Positions 37,526 through 46,923 are shown, counted from the first letter of the stretch. The stretch is DNA of 49,895 bases from an uncultured Granulosicoccaceae bacterium (GCA_937922015.1 CAKZVB010000042.1:1-49895), one strand, 5' to 3'. Notes: a model not told the origin generated them from the sequence alone. A program made the numbers and translations.

Positions 37526-39190
37526 CCCTGTTGATGACAATGCCTCCAATTCTGCTTCCGCGTATTTTGGTTTGCTGGTCTTGAGCTGCCTCTGGGCGTT
37601 TTTGTCAAAGCCGTAAATGTCGTCGCGAAAGTGAGTCCGGCCATAGTCATCTACCCACGCTGTCTGGTAAGTCATATGTACCGGCAGCGGGGTTCGCAAG
37701 TTAACTTTTTTGGTGCGCTCACCTACTAGTAAATTTTCAATTTCCTGCCTCGACATGCCGTCTGCTTCCAATAAAAGCGTGGCCAGTTTATGTGGCTCTT
37801 CTAACCTTACACAGCCGTGACTGAAAGCTCGCTGAGATTTGGAGAATAGTGATTTTGCATTGGTGTCATGCATGTATACGCTATAGCGATTCGGAAACAT
37901 GAATTTCAGACTACCAAGCGCGTTGTCACGGCCAGCCAGTTGGCGAACCCGATAGTTCGAGACAAAATAGTCGGGATCGAGGCTAACGTTTGAGGCGGCA
38001 ACGACAGCGTTATCACTGCGCTGGCGAATTTCAAAATTGTTTTTTCTGAACCACCCCGGGCGAGCGGATTCCTTTTCCAGTAGCTCGTAGGCGATGCTTT
38101 TTGGCACATACCAGCTCGGGTTAAATACCAGGTGTTCCAGTGTATCTGAAAATACAGGCGTTTTGTTCTCTGGCTTGCCCACTATGACTTTCATACTTGT
38201 GGCGACAGCACCACCAATATTAACGTCTAAATCGTAGCCGGCGGTGTTGACAAGGATATTCGAATAACCAAGGTCACGCGGTAGCCATCGCCATCGATCA
38301 ATATTCGTTTGCAGCTGAGCTATTCGAGTACTCAGGGGCACGTTTAATTGCCGAATTGTTTGGGCGCCGAGTATACCGTCCGCATCAAGCCCGTGACGCA
38401 ATTGAAATTCCTTTAAACCATCAACTAACATGTCGTCGAATTCTGTGGTGTTAAAAACACCGGCAGAGTGCAGGTCGCCAGAGACCAGCAGACGCTCACG
38501 TAAAATCGGTACTCGATCACTGGTATCTCCGGGCTTTAGAACGCGGCCCGTGGGGATGTCTCGCCAGCCGCCGGCGCTCTGCAAAGCCTGGTGGTGCCGC
38601 AGTGTGTGCAACAAGTTACTGTAGCGAGGATGATGTGGTTGTAGCTGTTTGAGGGTTTCCTGAAACGATCTGTTTCCCGTGAAAAACTCATTTATCATTG
38701 TCGCAGAGTCGAACTTTGCTTTCCTGCGCTTCCATGCGGTCTGAGAACCGGGTGGTTTCAGTATGCCATGTGCCAGATCATCAAAGTAGCTGTAAAGAGA
38801 GTCTGTTAATACCAGCTCGAATTGCAGCAATTGATCGGCGTCCGGATTAGCTGCCAGTTGGTGCAGCAAGCGCCCCAGATATTTAGTTGGTTCAAGGCCC
38901 ATCTCCTGGGAATCCAGAAGTTTCCGGGAAATTGATTTACTGGTATAAGTAGTAGTGCCGCCTGAGCTCCATAGTGGAGCAAAGCCACGCGCAGCATAGA
39001 TGCGTTCGATCGCTTGCGGGTTTTTAAGATTAATACCCTTAAAAGAAAAACCGTTAACATCGGTAAAGGCGCGCTTTATTGAGTCTGAATCAAAATTAGT
39101 TCTGCTCTGGGCCGCTGATCCTAAGGCGCAGGTAAGCGCCATTGCAACAACCGTTTTTGAAGTATTTAATAGGAATTTCCGCCGCTTCAT
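37499..39190 (-). CDS. L,D-transpeptidase of the YcbB/LdtD type
   Basis: The start is placed at ATG 39190 (MKRRKFLLN..., about 563 residues), though an ATG at 39199 is in frame and neither has a clear Shine-Dalgarno sequence. The N-terminal KRRKFLLN plus hydrophobic stretch is an export signal. Domains are an N-terminal scaffold (~residues 40-210), a peptidoglycan-binding region with FQLRHGLDADGILGAQTIRQL (~265-285), and the YkuD catalytic domain with YMHDTNAKSLFSKSQRAFSHGCVRLEEP, its Cys near residue 460. It should make 3-3 peptidoglycan cross-links in the periplasm. It has no operon partner. Confidence 0.92.
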   Translation of the reverse strand: MKRRKFLLNTSKTVVAMALTCALGSAAQSRTNFDSDSIKRAFTDVNGFSFKGINLKNPQAIERIYAARGFAPLWSSGGTTTYTSKSISRKLLDSQEMGLEPTKYLGRLLHQLAANPDADQLLQFELVLTDSLYSYFDDLAHGILKPPGSQTAWKRRKAKFDSATMINEFFTGNRSFQETLKQLQPHHPRYSNLLHTLRHHQALQSAGGWRDIPTGRVLKPGDTSDRVPILRERLLVSGDLHSAGVFNTTEFDDMLVDGLKEFQLRHGLDADGILGAQTIRQLNVPLSTRIAQLQTNIDRWRWLPRDLGYSNILVNTAGYDLDVNIGGAVATSMKVIVGKPENKTPVFSDTLEHLVFNPSWYVPKSIAYELLEKESARPGWFRKNNFEIRQRSDNAVVAASNVSLDPDYFVSNYRVRQLAGRDNALGSLKFMFPNRYSVYMHDTNAKSLFSKSQRAFSHGCVRLEEPHKLATLLLEADGMSRQEIENLLVGERTKKVNLRTPLPVHMTYQTAWVDDYGRTHFRDDIYGFDKNAQRQLKTSKPKYAEAELEALSSTGLTVVINTY

Positions 39191-39413
39191 AGTGATCATT
39201 TTTTTTATTTTTTTAGTTATTGGACGGTTAAAACTTCCGTCTCATCGATCGTGGTAGCAGGACGGGTATCGGCGCGGCTGCAAAACCTTGAGGTGTAGAC
39301 TTATAAAGTTTTGCTAGGAATTGCCTGAAGTGAAGTGTCAAGTTGCTTGTAAATAAAACAGAAACTGTTACAACAAGAGGCGTGCTGTTGATGGATTTTG
39401 AGTTTACAAGCCC

Positions 39414-40430
39414 GTGAATTATGTGACCATGTTGGGAAAAAAATGGCATCTGCAACCAGGTTTGCAGGTGTTGATTCTTCGTTCTGAGCTGGCCACATTG
39501 GGGGCATGTGGAAACAAACAGTACAAACTGGCCAATAATATTACGCAGCTAAAAGAACGTGGTTGTAAGGCGGTTTTAAGCTTTGGCGGAGCGTGGTCAA
39601 ATCATCTTCACGCACTTTCGGTACAAACGCGGTTACAAGGGATGGAATTTGTCGGCATAGTTCGTGGCGATGCAGGTGTGAGCAATGAGCTGTTAACCGC
39701 CGCACGTCGTAATGGCATGCGCCAGGTCAACATTTCGCGTGCTGATTATCGACTACGACATGACCCTGACTACTGTCTGCGATTGTGTTCAGATTATCAT
39801 TGTGATCACTGGCTGCCTGAGGGTGGCTCAAACGACGCGGCGGTTGACGGGTGTAAAGAAATACTGAGGTTAACGGGTAGCGTGGCGCAACCACCTGATG
39901 TAATCGTAGTGGCAGTGGGCACCGGGGCAACACTGGCGGGTATCGTTTGCAGCGCTGATAAAACTCAATCTGTTATTGGTTTGCCTGTGGTTCGCGATCC
40001 TTCAGTAGATGAGAAGATTGCCAGATGGATTGAGCAGGATGCCATTCGGCAGGGGACTGATGTCGCGGCTTTCGCAAACTGGCGATTAGCTGATCCATTG
40101 AAGCCCGGCTACGGCAAGGCAGACCCGGCACTAATAGAATTTATTTTAAAAATTTACGACGACACCGGAATCGTGCTTGATCCGGTCTATACGGGCAAAG
40201 CGCTGAAGCGCATTCTGGCGGCTGACTTTACGGACGAACTGCCCCCCGACACACGAATGGCTTTTGTTCATACTGGCGGGCTGATGGGCAACTTCGGTTT
40301 CAGGAAACAGTTTCTACAAGCTGGCAGTACTGAACTGGTAGAGCGTTACTTCGCTTCTGTTAATGGATTACTGGAATCTGGTATTACCTGTCCAGAAACA
40401 AAGGCTGCTGCGAATCGCTCAGGCGAGTGA
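39414..40430 (+). CDS. PLP-dependent ACC-deaminase/D-cysteine-desulfhydrase-family enzyme
   Basis: This 338-residue protein starts at GTG 39414 with a weak Shine-Dalgarno sequence. It is a fold-type II PLP enzyme. LRSELATLGACGNKQYKLANNI (~residues 23-44; only part is typical) holds the PLP Lys in GNKQYK-like context. LSFGGAWSNHLHALSV is the phosphate/substrate loop, and VAVGTGATLAGIV is the Gly-rich PLP-phosphate loop. Candidates are D-cysteine desulfhydrase or 1-aminocyclopropane-1-carboxylate deaminase; the sequence cannot decide. It stands alone. Confidence 0.85.
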   Translation: MNYVTMLGKKWHLQPGLQVLILRSELATLGACGNKQYKLANNITQLKERGCKAVLSFGGAWSNHLHALSVQTRLQGMEFVGIVRGDAGVSNELLTAARRNGMRQVNISRADYRLRHDPDYCLRLCSDYHCDHWLPEGGSNDAAVDGCKEILRLTGSVAQPPDVIVVAVGTGATLAGIVCSADKTQSVIGLPVVRDPSVDEKIARWIEQDAIRQGTDVAAFANWRLADPLKPGYGKADPALIEFILKIYDDTGIVLDPVYTGKALKRILAADFTDELPPDTRMAFVHTGGLMGNFGFRKQFLQAGSTELVERYFASVNGLLESGITCPETKAAANRSGE

Positions 40431-40539
40431 TCTCTCACGGGCCACAAAAAGTTATGCTAAGAGTGACTGGGCGCTGTTGCAGGCAAACTACACCGGCCTG
40501 TGTGATTCTTGTCAGGCCGCTGTTTCCGGATGGCACAGG

Positions 40540-40833
40540 TTAGTCCCCGCGTTGTCCGGCATCGTTGACAAATTCTTCGCGTAGTTGGCGGTATTTGTCA
40601 AAGTCCTGAAAATAGGATCGGTCACAGGCAGTAAAAGCAACCTGGTCTACCTGCTCGTTTATGCATTCGGCGGCACGCAGGTAGCCGTAGGTAATCTTGT
40701 ACAGCGTTTCTCGATACGGAATATTGGCGGAGGAGGCGCAACTGCACAGGACGCTGCAGGATGCTGCGCTGAGGCAGATTCTTTTAAGCAGGCCGGGGCT
40801 GATGCCAAATCCGCAAACCTTTATTATTTTCAT
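40540..40833 (-). CDS. Small lipoprotein-like protein
   Basis: Read from ATG 40833 it gives 97 residues with a signal-like N-terminus (MKIIKVCGFGISPGLLKRI...), then SCSVLCSCASS, where one of the Cys could be the lipidated residue. The mature part (~60 residues) is IPYRETLYKITYGYLRAAECINEQVDQ..., of no family I recognise. It lies alone between two rightward genes, with the opposite strand. Its conserved-looking lipobox argues for a real gene, but it could be a chance frame. Confidence 0.5.
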   Translation of the reverse strand: MKIIKVCGFGISPGLLKRICLSAASCSVLCSCASSANIPYRETLYKITYGYLRAAECINEQVDQVAFTACDRSYFQDFDKYRQLREEFVNDAGQRGD

Positions 40834-41051
40834 TAGTAGTTTGCGATGCTGGTGTTGGTGGCAACATACGAGAGTTATCAGCATACAATTGTTACTAAAT
40901 GTATAATTGAATGTGAAATTGGTTAATATTACCGATGATTTTCTGTTTGGTAATTGTGAGTGGTGAAAGACAGCTGCAAATACGCTATGTTGATCGGCTG
41001 TTTTGACTAATGATAAATGGTACTAACAGTCCATAGTACAGGATATTTATA

Positions 41052-41711
41052 ATGAATCGATCGTCCGGAAACCTGCTGTTGTTTTTTGTTGTGCCCGTTG
41101 TATTGTTGCTCAGTAGTTGTGCGTCCACTTATTATAATGCGTGGGAGAAAGTCGGCTACCACAAGCGGGATATTCTGGTCAGTCGGGTTGAAAATACCCG
41201 CGACTCACAGCAGGACGCGCAAGTAGAATTTAAAGATGCTCTCGAGCAGTTCGGTTCTATCGTGACGTTACAGAACACCGATTTGGCGCGGGCCTATGAA
41301 AAGCTGAGTGCTGAATACGAAGACAGTCAGGAAGCAGCACAGGAAGTCACTGATAGAATAGACAGCGTTGACGGGGTAGCCACTGCGCTGTTTAAAGAGT
41401 GGCAAACTGAAATCGAGCAATTTACCAACGCTGATTACAAGCGCAGCAGTACTGCACAATTGCGCCAGACCCGGTCGCGTTATGACGGAATGTTATCAAG
41501 TATGCGCAAGTCAGAGGCGAGCATGAAGCCGGTTCTCGATACGTTTCGCGACAATGTTCTGTTTCTCAAGCACAACCTTAACGCTCAGGCGATTGGTTCA
41601 CTGAAAGGTGAGTTTGCCTCCCTGCAGGATGATATTGCCGTACTGATTCGTGAAATGAACCGATCAATCGCCGAATCGGATAAGTTCATTGCCGACTTGC
41701 GCAGTAGCTAG
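41052..41711 (+). CDS. DUF2959-family lipoprotein
   Basis: This 219-residue protein has a lipoprotein signal (LLLFFVVPVVLLLSSC, then ASTYYNAWEKVGYHKRDILVSRV), the opening typical of DUF2959. The rest is long alpha-helix with coiled-coil character (EDSQEAAQEVTDRIDSVDGVA, DTFRDNVLFLKHNLNAQAIGSL). Function is unknown; it is a periplasmic or outer-membrane lipoprotein. It is 115 bp before an outer-membrane barrel gene, so both may be envelope partners. Confidence 0.88.
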   Translation: MNRSSGNLLLFFVVPVVLLLSSCASTYYNAWEKVGYHKRDILVSRVENTRDSQQDAQVEFKDALEQFGSIVTLQNTDLARAYEKLSAEYEDSQEAAQEVTDRIDSVDGVATALFKEWQTEIEQFTNADYKRSSTAQLRQTRSRYDGMLSSMRKSEASMKPVLDTFRDNVLFLKHNLNAQAIGSLKGEFASLQDDIAVLIREMNRSIAESDKFIADLRSS

Positions 41712-41826
41712 ATTCCGGCCCTTTGTTATAAGCCCCGGTTGAACTATTCCGAGTGTTGCCGATAACTTTAGTAGTGACAGTGCCCGGCAACTGGATCGGG
41801 CAGCCAGATCAAACTAAGAGAACAAA

Positions 41827-42615
41827 ATGATGCGCTCCTTTGGAATTCGTGCAGGTAGAAAGTTGTTGGCGACGGTGCTTGTTGTTTCAGCCTCGGCAGC
41901 AGCGCCCCTGGCGTCTGCGGACACCTTATTCGGACTTTTCGCAGGTGCCAGCATGTGGAAGCCGGAGTTGAAGGGTACGTTTGGACAGTCTAGCGATGCT
42001 TTTGATTCTTCCGGCGACTTTGACGGTGGCGATTCAGATACTCGTTCGTTGTACGTGGCGCTTGAACATTTTATTCCGCTGGTACCGAATCTAATGATCC
42101 GTACCACGCCTGTTGGCTGGACTGGAAACTCAGACGAAGCCTCCGGTACTCTGGGCGGGTTAATAACGCTCAGTGGTGAAGTATCTGCCGAAATGGATGT
42201 CGATATGCAGGACGCGACCTTTTACTACGAGTTGCTGGATAACTGGGTATCGCTTGATGTGGGCCTGACCGCCAGACGGCTTGATGGTTTTCTGGTAGCA
42301 ACTGAGACAACCACACAGAATACTGATCGTGTTGAATTGAGCAGTACTATCCCGATGATTTACGGCCATGCGCGTTTTGATTTACCCTTTAGCGGTTTGG
42401 CAGCGGGCGTGCGTGCTAACGGGATTGGTTTTAAAGACAGCACGCTGGTGGATATGGAAGCCTACCTTCACCTTGAGGTTGATTTACTGCCAGCCGTCGA
42501 TTTTGGTATTCAGGGTGGGCTACGTCGCCTGAGTCTTGATATTCAGGATTTAGACGATTGGAGCTCAGATGCCAGTCTTGACGGGGCCTATGTTGGATTG
42601 ACAGCTCACTTTTAG
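41827..42615 (+). CDS. TIGR04219-like outer-membrane beta-barrel protein
   Basis: This 262-residue protein has a signal peptide (MMRSFGIRAGRKLLATVLVVSASAAAPLASA, then DTLFGLFAGASMW). DTLFGLFAGASMWKPELKG and FIPLVPNLMIRTTPVGW are the family marks I recognise. The C-terminal half alternates strands (AYLHLEVDLLPAVDFGIQGGLRRL) and the protein ends in F, the usual barrel insertion signal. An ATG at 41830 is one codon inside. Function is unknown. It follows the DUF2959 lipoprotein. Confidence 0.85.
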   Translation: MMRSFGIRAGRKLLATVLVVSASAAAPLASADTLFGLFAGASMWKPELKGTFGQSSDAFDSSGDFDGGDSDTRSLYVALEHFIPLVPNLMIRTTPVGWTGNSDEASGTLGGLITLSGEVSAEMDVDMQDATFYYELLDNWVSLDVGLTARRLDGFLVATETTTQNTDRVELSSTIPMIYGHARFDLPFSGLAAGVRANGIGFKDSTLVDMEAYLHLEVDLLPAVDFGIQGGLRRLSLDIQDLDDWSSDASLDGAYVGLTAHF

Positions 42616-42680
42616 CTGACCATCGCCCAAGCAACCCCCGCATCGACATATGTTTTTGCGTCAGATACAACGCGGCTGTT

Positions 42681-44369
42681 TCACTGCTGTTTGTGTATCA
42701 GAGTTCTGCCTCGATCCAGAGTCAAGCTAAGTAGTATGACAGGGATAAGTCCGGTCAATACGATAAGCAAAGCGGCGAGTGCACTCTGTTCTATTAACTC
42801 ATCAGAAGCCAGTTGATAGACGTGAGTCGCCAGTGTGTCGAAGTTAAACGGACGCAACAGCAATGTGGCTGGCAGTTCTTTCATGCAATCGACAAACACC
42901 ACCAGTAACGCTGTCAGAATGCCGCTGCGCATAAGCGGTATGTGGACATGCCAGAGCATAGTAGAGGGCTTTTGGCCCAGAGATCGTGCAGCCATATCCA
43001 TGCTGGGGGTGATTTTAGCGAGGCTTGATTCTACTGATCCGAACGCGACAGCGAGAAAGCGCACGACATAGGCAAAAATGATAACGAATACCGTGCCGGT
43101 GAATAGAAGTCCGGTAGAGACGTTAAAGTAATCACGCATAAAACTGTCTATGGTGTTGTCCAGCGCTGCAAAGATGATCAGTATTCCTATCGCCAGCACA
43201 ACGCCCGGCAGTGCATAGCTGGTGCTGGCAAGTCGGGTGCAGGCCTGCAATAACCTGCTTTTTTTAATGCGCGCACTGTAAGCCAGGAAGACGCCAAGGC
43301 CGACAGCAATGACGGCAGCGACAGCCGATAGTAAAAGACTGTTGGTCGCGGTTTCCCGGAATTCTTCGGTCCATGATATTTCAAAGTATCTGATCGAGTA
43401 GTCTGTAAGAATAATAAACGGAATGATAAAGCCCAGAAATATCGGGATCGCGCAGCAAAGAAATAGTATTGCGTTTTGCCACCCCGTTACCCGTACCCGT
43501 TGCATGCTGCGGAAACGACTGGATGTCGGCAGGAACTGTTTCTGATGTTTTCGACCAAAGCGTTCAAGAAATAGCAGCAGCAATACGAACATCAGTAACA
43601 GGCACGAGATTTGGGCGCCACCGCTTAAGTTGCCCATGTTTTGCCAGACATCAAAAATACCCGCGGTTAGCGTATGCACGGCAAAGTAATCGACAGTACC
43701 AAAATCGTTTAAGGTTTCCATCAGCGCCATAGCCACCCCCACTGCAATTGCGGGGCGTGCCAGCGGTAAAGAAATTGTAAAAAAACTGCGGCCTTTTGGT
43801 TGTCCCAGCACCCGTGCGGCTTCAAGCAATGAGGCGGATTGTTCCAGAAATGCAGATCGTGCCAGCAGATACACGTAGGGGTAGAGCACTAACACCATCA
43901 TTATTGTTGCACCGCCCAGTGTGCGGATCTTTGGAAAGTAATAATCAGCTGCGGATTGCCAACCAAAAATAGAGCGCAACATGGATTGGACAGGGCCGGA
44001 GAATTCAAGCAGCTCGGTGTAAACAAAAGCGATTACATAGGCAGGTACGGCAAACGGCAGTAACAAAGCCCACACAAAAACGCGGCGGCCGGTGAAATCG
44101 TAGTGAGTGACCAGCCATGCGGTTGAGACGCCGATTACCAGCGTGCCGAGGGCAACACCGGCCATCAGCACAAGGGTGTTGAATACATAGTGCGGCAACA
44201 CCGTGGATATCAGGTGCGGCCAGACGTTTTCAGTCGGAAACAACGCCAGCCTGGCCACGGCGAACAGCGGCAGGCAGATCATCAGAGCGATCAGGATGGC
44301 AATCACGGTGCTGAATTCCGTGCGGTTTCTCCTGGTTGCCTGACTGGCGATAACGTCGGTTGAGCTCAC
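42681..44369 (-). CDS. Iron(III) ABC transporter permease, FbpB/HitB-like
   Basis: This 562-residue, roughly 12-span inner-membrane protein carries two permease halves in one chain, as in FbpB of the ferric-iron uptake family. LLLPFAVPAYVIAFVYTELLEFSG (~residues 97-120; only part is typical) and RLASTSYALPGVVLAIGIL are the paired family segments. Each half has an EAA-type loop (LLEAARVLGQPKGRSFFTISLPLARPAI; AARSLGQKPSTMLWHVHIPLMRSGI). A Fur-box-like palindrome lies 75 bp upstream, so iron control is likely. Neither the ATPase nor the binding protein is adjacent in the window. Confidence 0.9.
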   Translation of the reverse strand: MSSTDVIASQATRRNRTEFSTVIAILIALMICLPLFAVARLALFPTENVWPHLISTVLPHYVFNTLVLMAGVALGTLVIGVSTAWLVTHYDFTGRRVFVWALLLPFAVPAYVIAFVYTELLEFSGPVQSMLRSIFGWQSAADYYFPKIRTLGGATIMMVLVLYPYVYLLARSAFLEQSASLLEAARVLGQPKGRSFFTISLPLARPAIAVGVAMALMETLNDFGTVDYFAVHTLTAGIFDVWQNMGNLSGGAQISCLLLMFVLLLLFLERFGRKHQKQFLPTSSRFRSMQRVRVTGWQNAILFLCCAIPIFLGFIIPFIILTDYSIRYFEISWTEEFRETATNSLLLSAVAAVIAVGLGVFLAYSARIKKSRLLQACTRLASTSYALPGVVLAIGILIIFAALDNTIDSFMRDYFNVSTGLLFTGTVFVIIFAYVVRFLAVAFGSVESSLAKITPSMDMAARSLGQKPSTMLWHVHIPLMRSGILTALLVVFVDCMKELPATLLLRPFNFDTLATHVYQLASDELIEQSALAALLIVLTGLIPVILLSLTLDRGRTLIHKQQ

Positions 44370-44443
44370 GGAGTGTTTTAGCTGTGTGGTGGGGGCAGAC
44401 GGAGCATTAGCTATTATTCTTATTCAAACCAAATGTAGAGATT

Positions 44444-44463
44444 AATGCGAATTATTCTCATTT
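44444..44463. promoter_or_regulatory. Fur-box-like operator
   Basis: AATGCGAATTATTCTCATT is a 9-1-9 near-palindrome resembling the Fur consensus GATAATGATAATCATTATC. It sits 75 bp upstream of the start of the iron permease gene at 44369 and about 130 bp upstream of the small rightward frame at 44592. Fur repression of the permease under iron sufficiency is inferred. Confidence 0.7.
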
Positions 44464-44591
44464 GCAATAGCAATTAGCGTCATTTAAAAAACACAAAGCC
44501 GTGTACTCTTCGGATTTATGATCTTTGTCTCAGATTCTTTACAGTAAAAATGGAACAATATGTAATGCAAAGTTTACAAGAGGAAGAGGTA

Positions 44592-44810
44592 ATGCAATCT
44601 ATCCGAAAAATGCAAAACCGTAAGGAAAACCCGACAGGTGAGCTGATACTGTCGCGTGGATCAAGTTTCCCCCGGATACAGAACGTCCCGGATTCATTCG
44701 ATTGCGATTTTAGTCTGGTGCCTGTTGACGACCATAGTTTGCAGGCAGATTCAGCTGAGCGCCGGGTTATCGGTAAAAGAACCTCGTTACAAGACTTCAC
44801 TTTCGAGTAG
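44592..44810 (+). CDS. Short uncharacterised open frame, possible iron-regulated small protein
   Basis: An ATG at 44592 follows AGGA with 7-bp spacing and gives 72 residues (longer starts at 44550 and 44565). The product MQSIRKMQNRKENPTGELIL... is hydrophilic and has no family I recognise; the frame ends with LQDFTFE. It lies downstream of the Fur-box-like site on the divergent side. It is weakly supported and might be chance. Confidence 0.3.
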   Translation: MQSIRKMQNRKENPTGELILSRGSSFPRIQNVPDSFDCDFSLVPVDDHSLQADSAERRVIGKRTSLQDFTFE

Positions 44811-44868
44811 TGTTTCGGGGCAATACACCGGTTGGCGACAAGACTGTCCACCGGCAACTACCTGACCA

Positions 44869-44931
44869 GGAGTCTGCGTGGCGGAGGCTCTGCAACTGCA
44901 GGCCGCGCTGACGGTGCGCCCAAGACGATGG
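44869..44931 (+). repeat. Dispersed MITE-like repeat, partial copy 4 (left end only)
   Basis: GGAGTCTGCG and the following ~60 bp, including GCGCTGACGGTGCGCCCAAG, match the left part of copy 2. The rest of the element is missing. It lies just past the stop of the leftward Mth938-domain gene (TAG at 44938-44940), with the lost right end toward that gene. Confidence 0.75.
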
Positions 44932-44937
44932 CTCTGG

Positions 44938-45306
44938 CTAGAACACGATCACTGCAGCGCCGACATTGCGATCTTCCGACACCAGCAGGTTATAGGTTCT
45001 GCATGCCGCCGCTGTGTCCATGATATCCAGTTGAATTTGTTTTTGCATCAGGGCTCTGCGCAGCTCTACCGATGGAAAATCCTGTTCGGCGCCGGTGCCG
45101 AGAATGATTATGTCGGCCCGACGTTCGATAAACGGTTCGAAGTCGTCGACTTTCAGTTCATTGACATTTTTGATATTCCATTCCTGCAGGCTATCGGGAA
45201 AAATTAGCAGGCTGCTGTGGTGAGGCTGTTCGTTAACCGTTAATGCCCCGTTTCCATAGTTACTGAAAACGTATTTGCCTTGCGGGTCGTCCAGGGAAAA
45301 TTTCAT
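44938..45306 (-). CDS. Mth938-domain (DUF498/NDUFAF3-like) protein
   Basis: The start is placed at ATG 45306 (MKFSLDDPQGK), giving 122 residues; a TTG four codons upstream is also in frame. It is a single Mth938-like domain: FSNYGNGALTVNEQPHHSSLLIFPD near the N-terminus (only part is typical), ADIIILGTGAEQDFPSVELRRAL (~residues 65-87) and the end RNVGAAVIVF. The relative NDUFAF3 helps assemble mitochondrial complex I, but bacterial function is unsettled. It is divergent from hom, with repeat copies outside both genes. Confidence 0.88.
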   Translation of the reverse strand: MKFSLDDPQGKYVFSNYGNGALTVNEQPHHSSLLIFPDSLQEWNIKNVNELKVDDFEPFIERRADIIILGTGAEQDFPSVELRRALMQKQIQLDIMDTAAACRTYNLLVSEDRNVGAAVIVF

Positions 45307-45399
45307 GTTTTCGTTCAATTGCTGTGACCTTGGTTATAATAGCCTGCACAGATCGCTTGGCCTATCCCCATGGGCAGATCTCTTCACTCAATATAAGAG

Positions 45400-46734
45400 A
45401 TGTTTTCGGAGCTGGACAGTAAATTGAATCCCGTAAAAGTTGGTTTTATAGGCTTTGGCACAGTCGGACAAGGTGCCGCTGCCGTGATGGTCAGAAATGC
45501 GTCAGAGATTAGTCGTCGGGCAGGGCGGGATATCATCGTAAAGTCTGCCGCAGTGCGCGATATTAGTCGTCAACGAGCGCCGGAGCTGTGTGAGATAGCT
45601 CTCACTGCAGATGCCTGTGAAATAGTGAACGACCCTGACATCGATGTCATTGTTGAAGCGATGGGTGGGGATGAGCCGGCACGAACGCTATTGCTGCAGG
45701 CCATTGCGAATGGCAAGCATGTGGTGACGGCCAATAAGGCACTGATTGCCGTCTACGGAAACGAGATCTTTGAAGCCGCACGTGAGCATAGCGTCAGTGT
45801 GGCTTTTGAGGCCGCGGTAGCGGGTGGTATACCGGTGATAAAAACCATCAGGGAAGGTCTGGCCGGAAATAAGATCCAATGGCTGGCTGGCATTATCAAT
45901 GGCACCAGTAACTATATTCTGACTGAAATGCGGGACAAGGGCCGTGACTTTGCCGATGTCCTGGCGGAAGCGCAGGCGCTTGGTTATGCCGAAGCCGATC
46001 CGACCTTTGATGTTGAAGGTATCGACGCTGCGCATAAGTTGACTATTCTGGCGTCCATCGCGTTCGGCATACCTCTGCAGTTTGACAGTGTATATACAGA
46101 AGGCATCAGTCATATCACTCAGGAAGACACCGCCTTTGCCCAGGAGCTTGGTTACCGGATAAAACATTTGGGGCTGGCCCGCGACACCGGCAATGGCATC
46201 GAGTTGCGTGTGCACCCGACGCTTATTCCTGAACGACGGCTTATAGCGAACGTTGACGGTGTCATGAATGCGGTTCTTGTACAGGCAGATGCAGTAGGAC
46301 CGACGCTCTATTATGGTGCCGGCGCCGGGGCTGAGCCAACAGGATCAAGTATTGTGGCAGATGTGATGGATGTGGTTCGTGTGGCCAGTGCTGCAGTAGA
46401 TAACAGAGTTCCTTCTCTGGCGTTTCAGCATGATGCCTTGAATCAATCACGCACCGTTGTCAGCAATGAATTTGAGACGTCGTACTATCTGCGAATTCTG
46501 GCCGAAGACAAGCCGGGTGTGATGGCGGATGTCACTCGTATTCTGGGTGATGAAGCAATTAGTATTGAGGCAATCATTCAAAAAGAACCGGCAGATGGCA
46601 CAAGTAAAGTGCCGGTCATCCTGCTGACCAGAAAAATTGTCGAGGGTGCTATGGAGAGAGCTATATCGAAGATAGAAGAGCTCGATTCAATTGAAGGCTC
46701 TGTCACCAGAATCAGGGTGGAAAGCCTGGGCTAG
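45400..46734 (+). CDS. hom: Homoserine dehydrogenase
   Basis: This 444-residue, stand-alone (monofunctional) enzyme of aspartate-family biosynthesis reduces aspartate semialdehyde to homoserine. VGFIGFGTVGQGAAAVM (~residues 14-30) is the NAD(P) site, VTANKALIAVYG and AGIINGTSNYILTEMRDKG are the catalytic-domain signatures, and EADPTFDVEGIDAAHKLTILA follows. A C-terminal ACT domain (SYYLRILAEDKPGVMADVT, ~residues 358-376) is the usual threonine-sensing part. thrC, the usual next gene in gammaproteobacteria, is missing. Its TAG stop lies at the very start of repeat copy 3. Confidence 0.96.
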   Translation: MFSELDSKLNPVKVGFIGFGTVGQGAAAVMVRNASEISRRAGRDIIVKSAAVRDISRQRAPELCEIALTADACEIVNDPDIDVIVEAMGGDEPARTLLLQAIANGKHVVTANKALIAVYGNEIFEAAREHSVSVAFEAAVAGGIPVIKTIREGLAGNKIQWLAGIINGTSNYILTEMRDKGRDFADVLAEAQALGYAEADPTFDVEGIDAAHKLTILASIAFGIPLQFDSVYTEGISHITQEDTAFAQELGYRIKHLGLARDTGNGIELRVHPTLIPERRLIANVDGVMNAVLVQADAVGPTLYYGAGAGAEPTGSSIVADVMDVVRVASAAVDNRVPSLAFQHDALNQSRTVVSNEFETSYYLRILAEDKPGVMADVTRILGDEAISIEAIIQKEPADGTSKVPVILLTRKIVEGAMERAISKIEELDSIEGSVTRIRVESLG

Positions 46735-46923
46735 GAGTCGGCTTGGTAGAAGTCTGCGTAGCGAGAAAGTGCCATGGCGAGGGCCCTTGTCTTAATAAAT
46801 GATGGTACGATCCTCAGAGGCGCATAGTTATTCAATTGTTCCGAAAATGATCGATAATTACCATCACCCTGGCGCACCGTCAGGGCGCGTTCGCAGTGGC
46901 AGAGGCTCTGCCGCGCAGACTCC
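46734..46923 (-). repeat. Dispersed MITE-like repeat, copy 3
   Basis: A 190-bp copy in the opposite orientation to copies 1, 2 and 4. Its sequence on the reverse strand runs GGAGTCTGCGCGGCAGA... to ...GCCGACTCC; the end next to hom is diverged (GGAGTCGGCTTGGTAGAA). One frame is open through the copy, but copies 1 and 2 have stops there, so this is not read as a gene. The flank to about 46951 also resembles the flank of copy 1. Confidence 0.85.
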
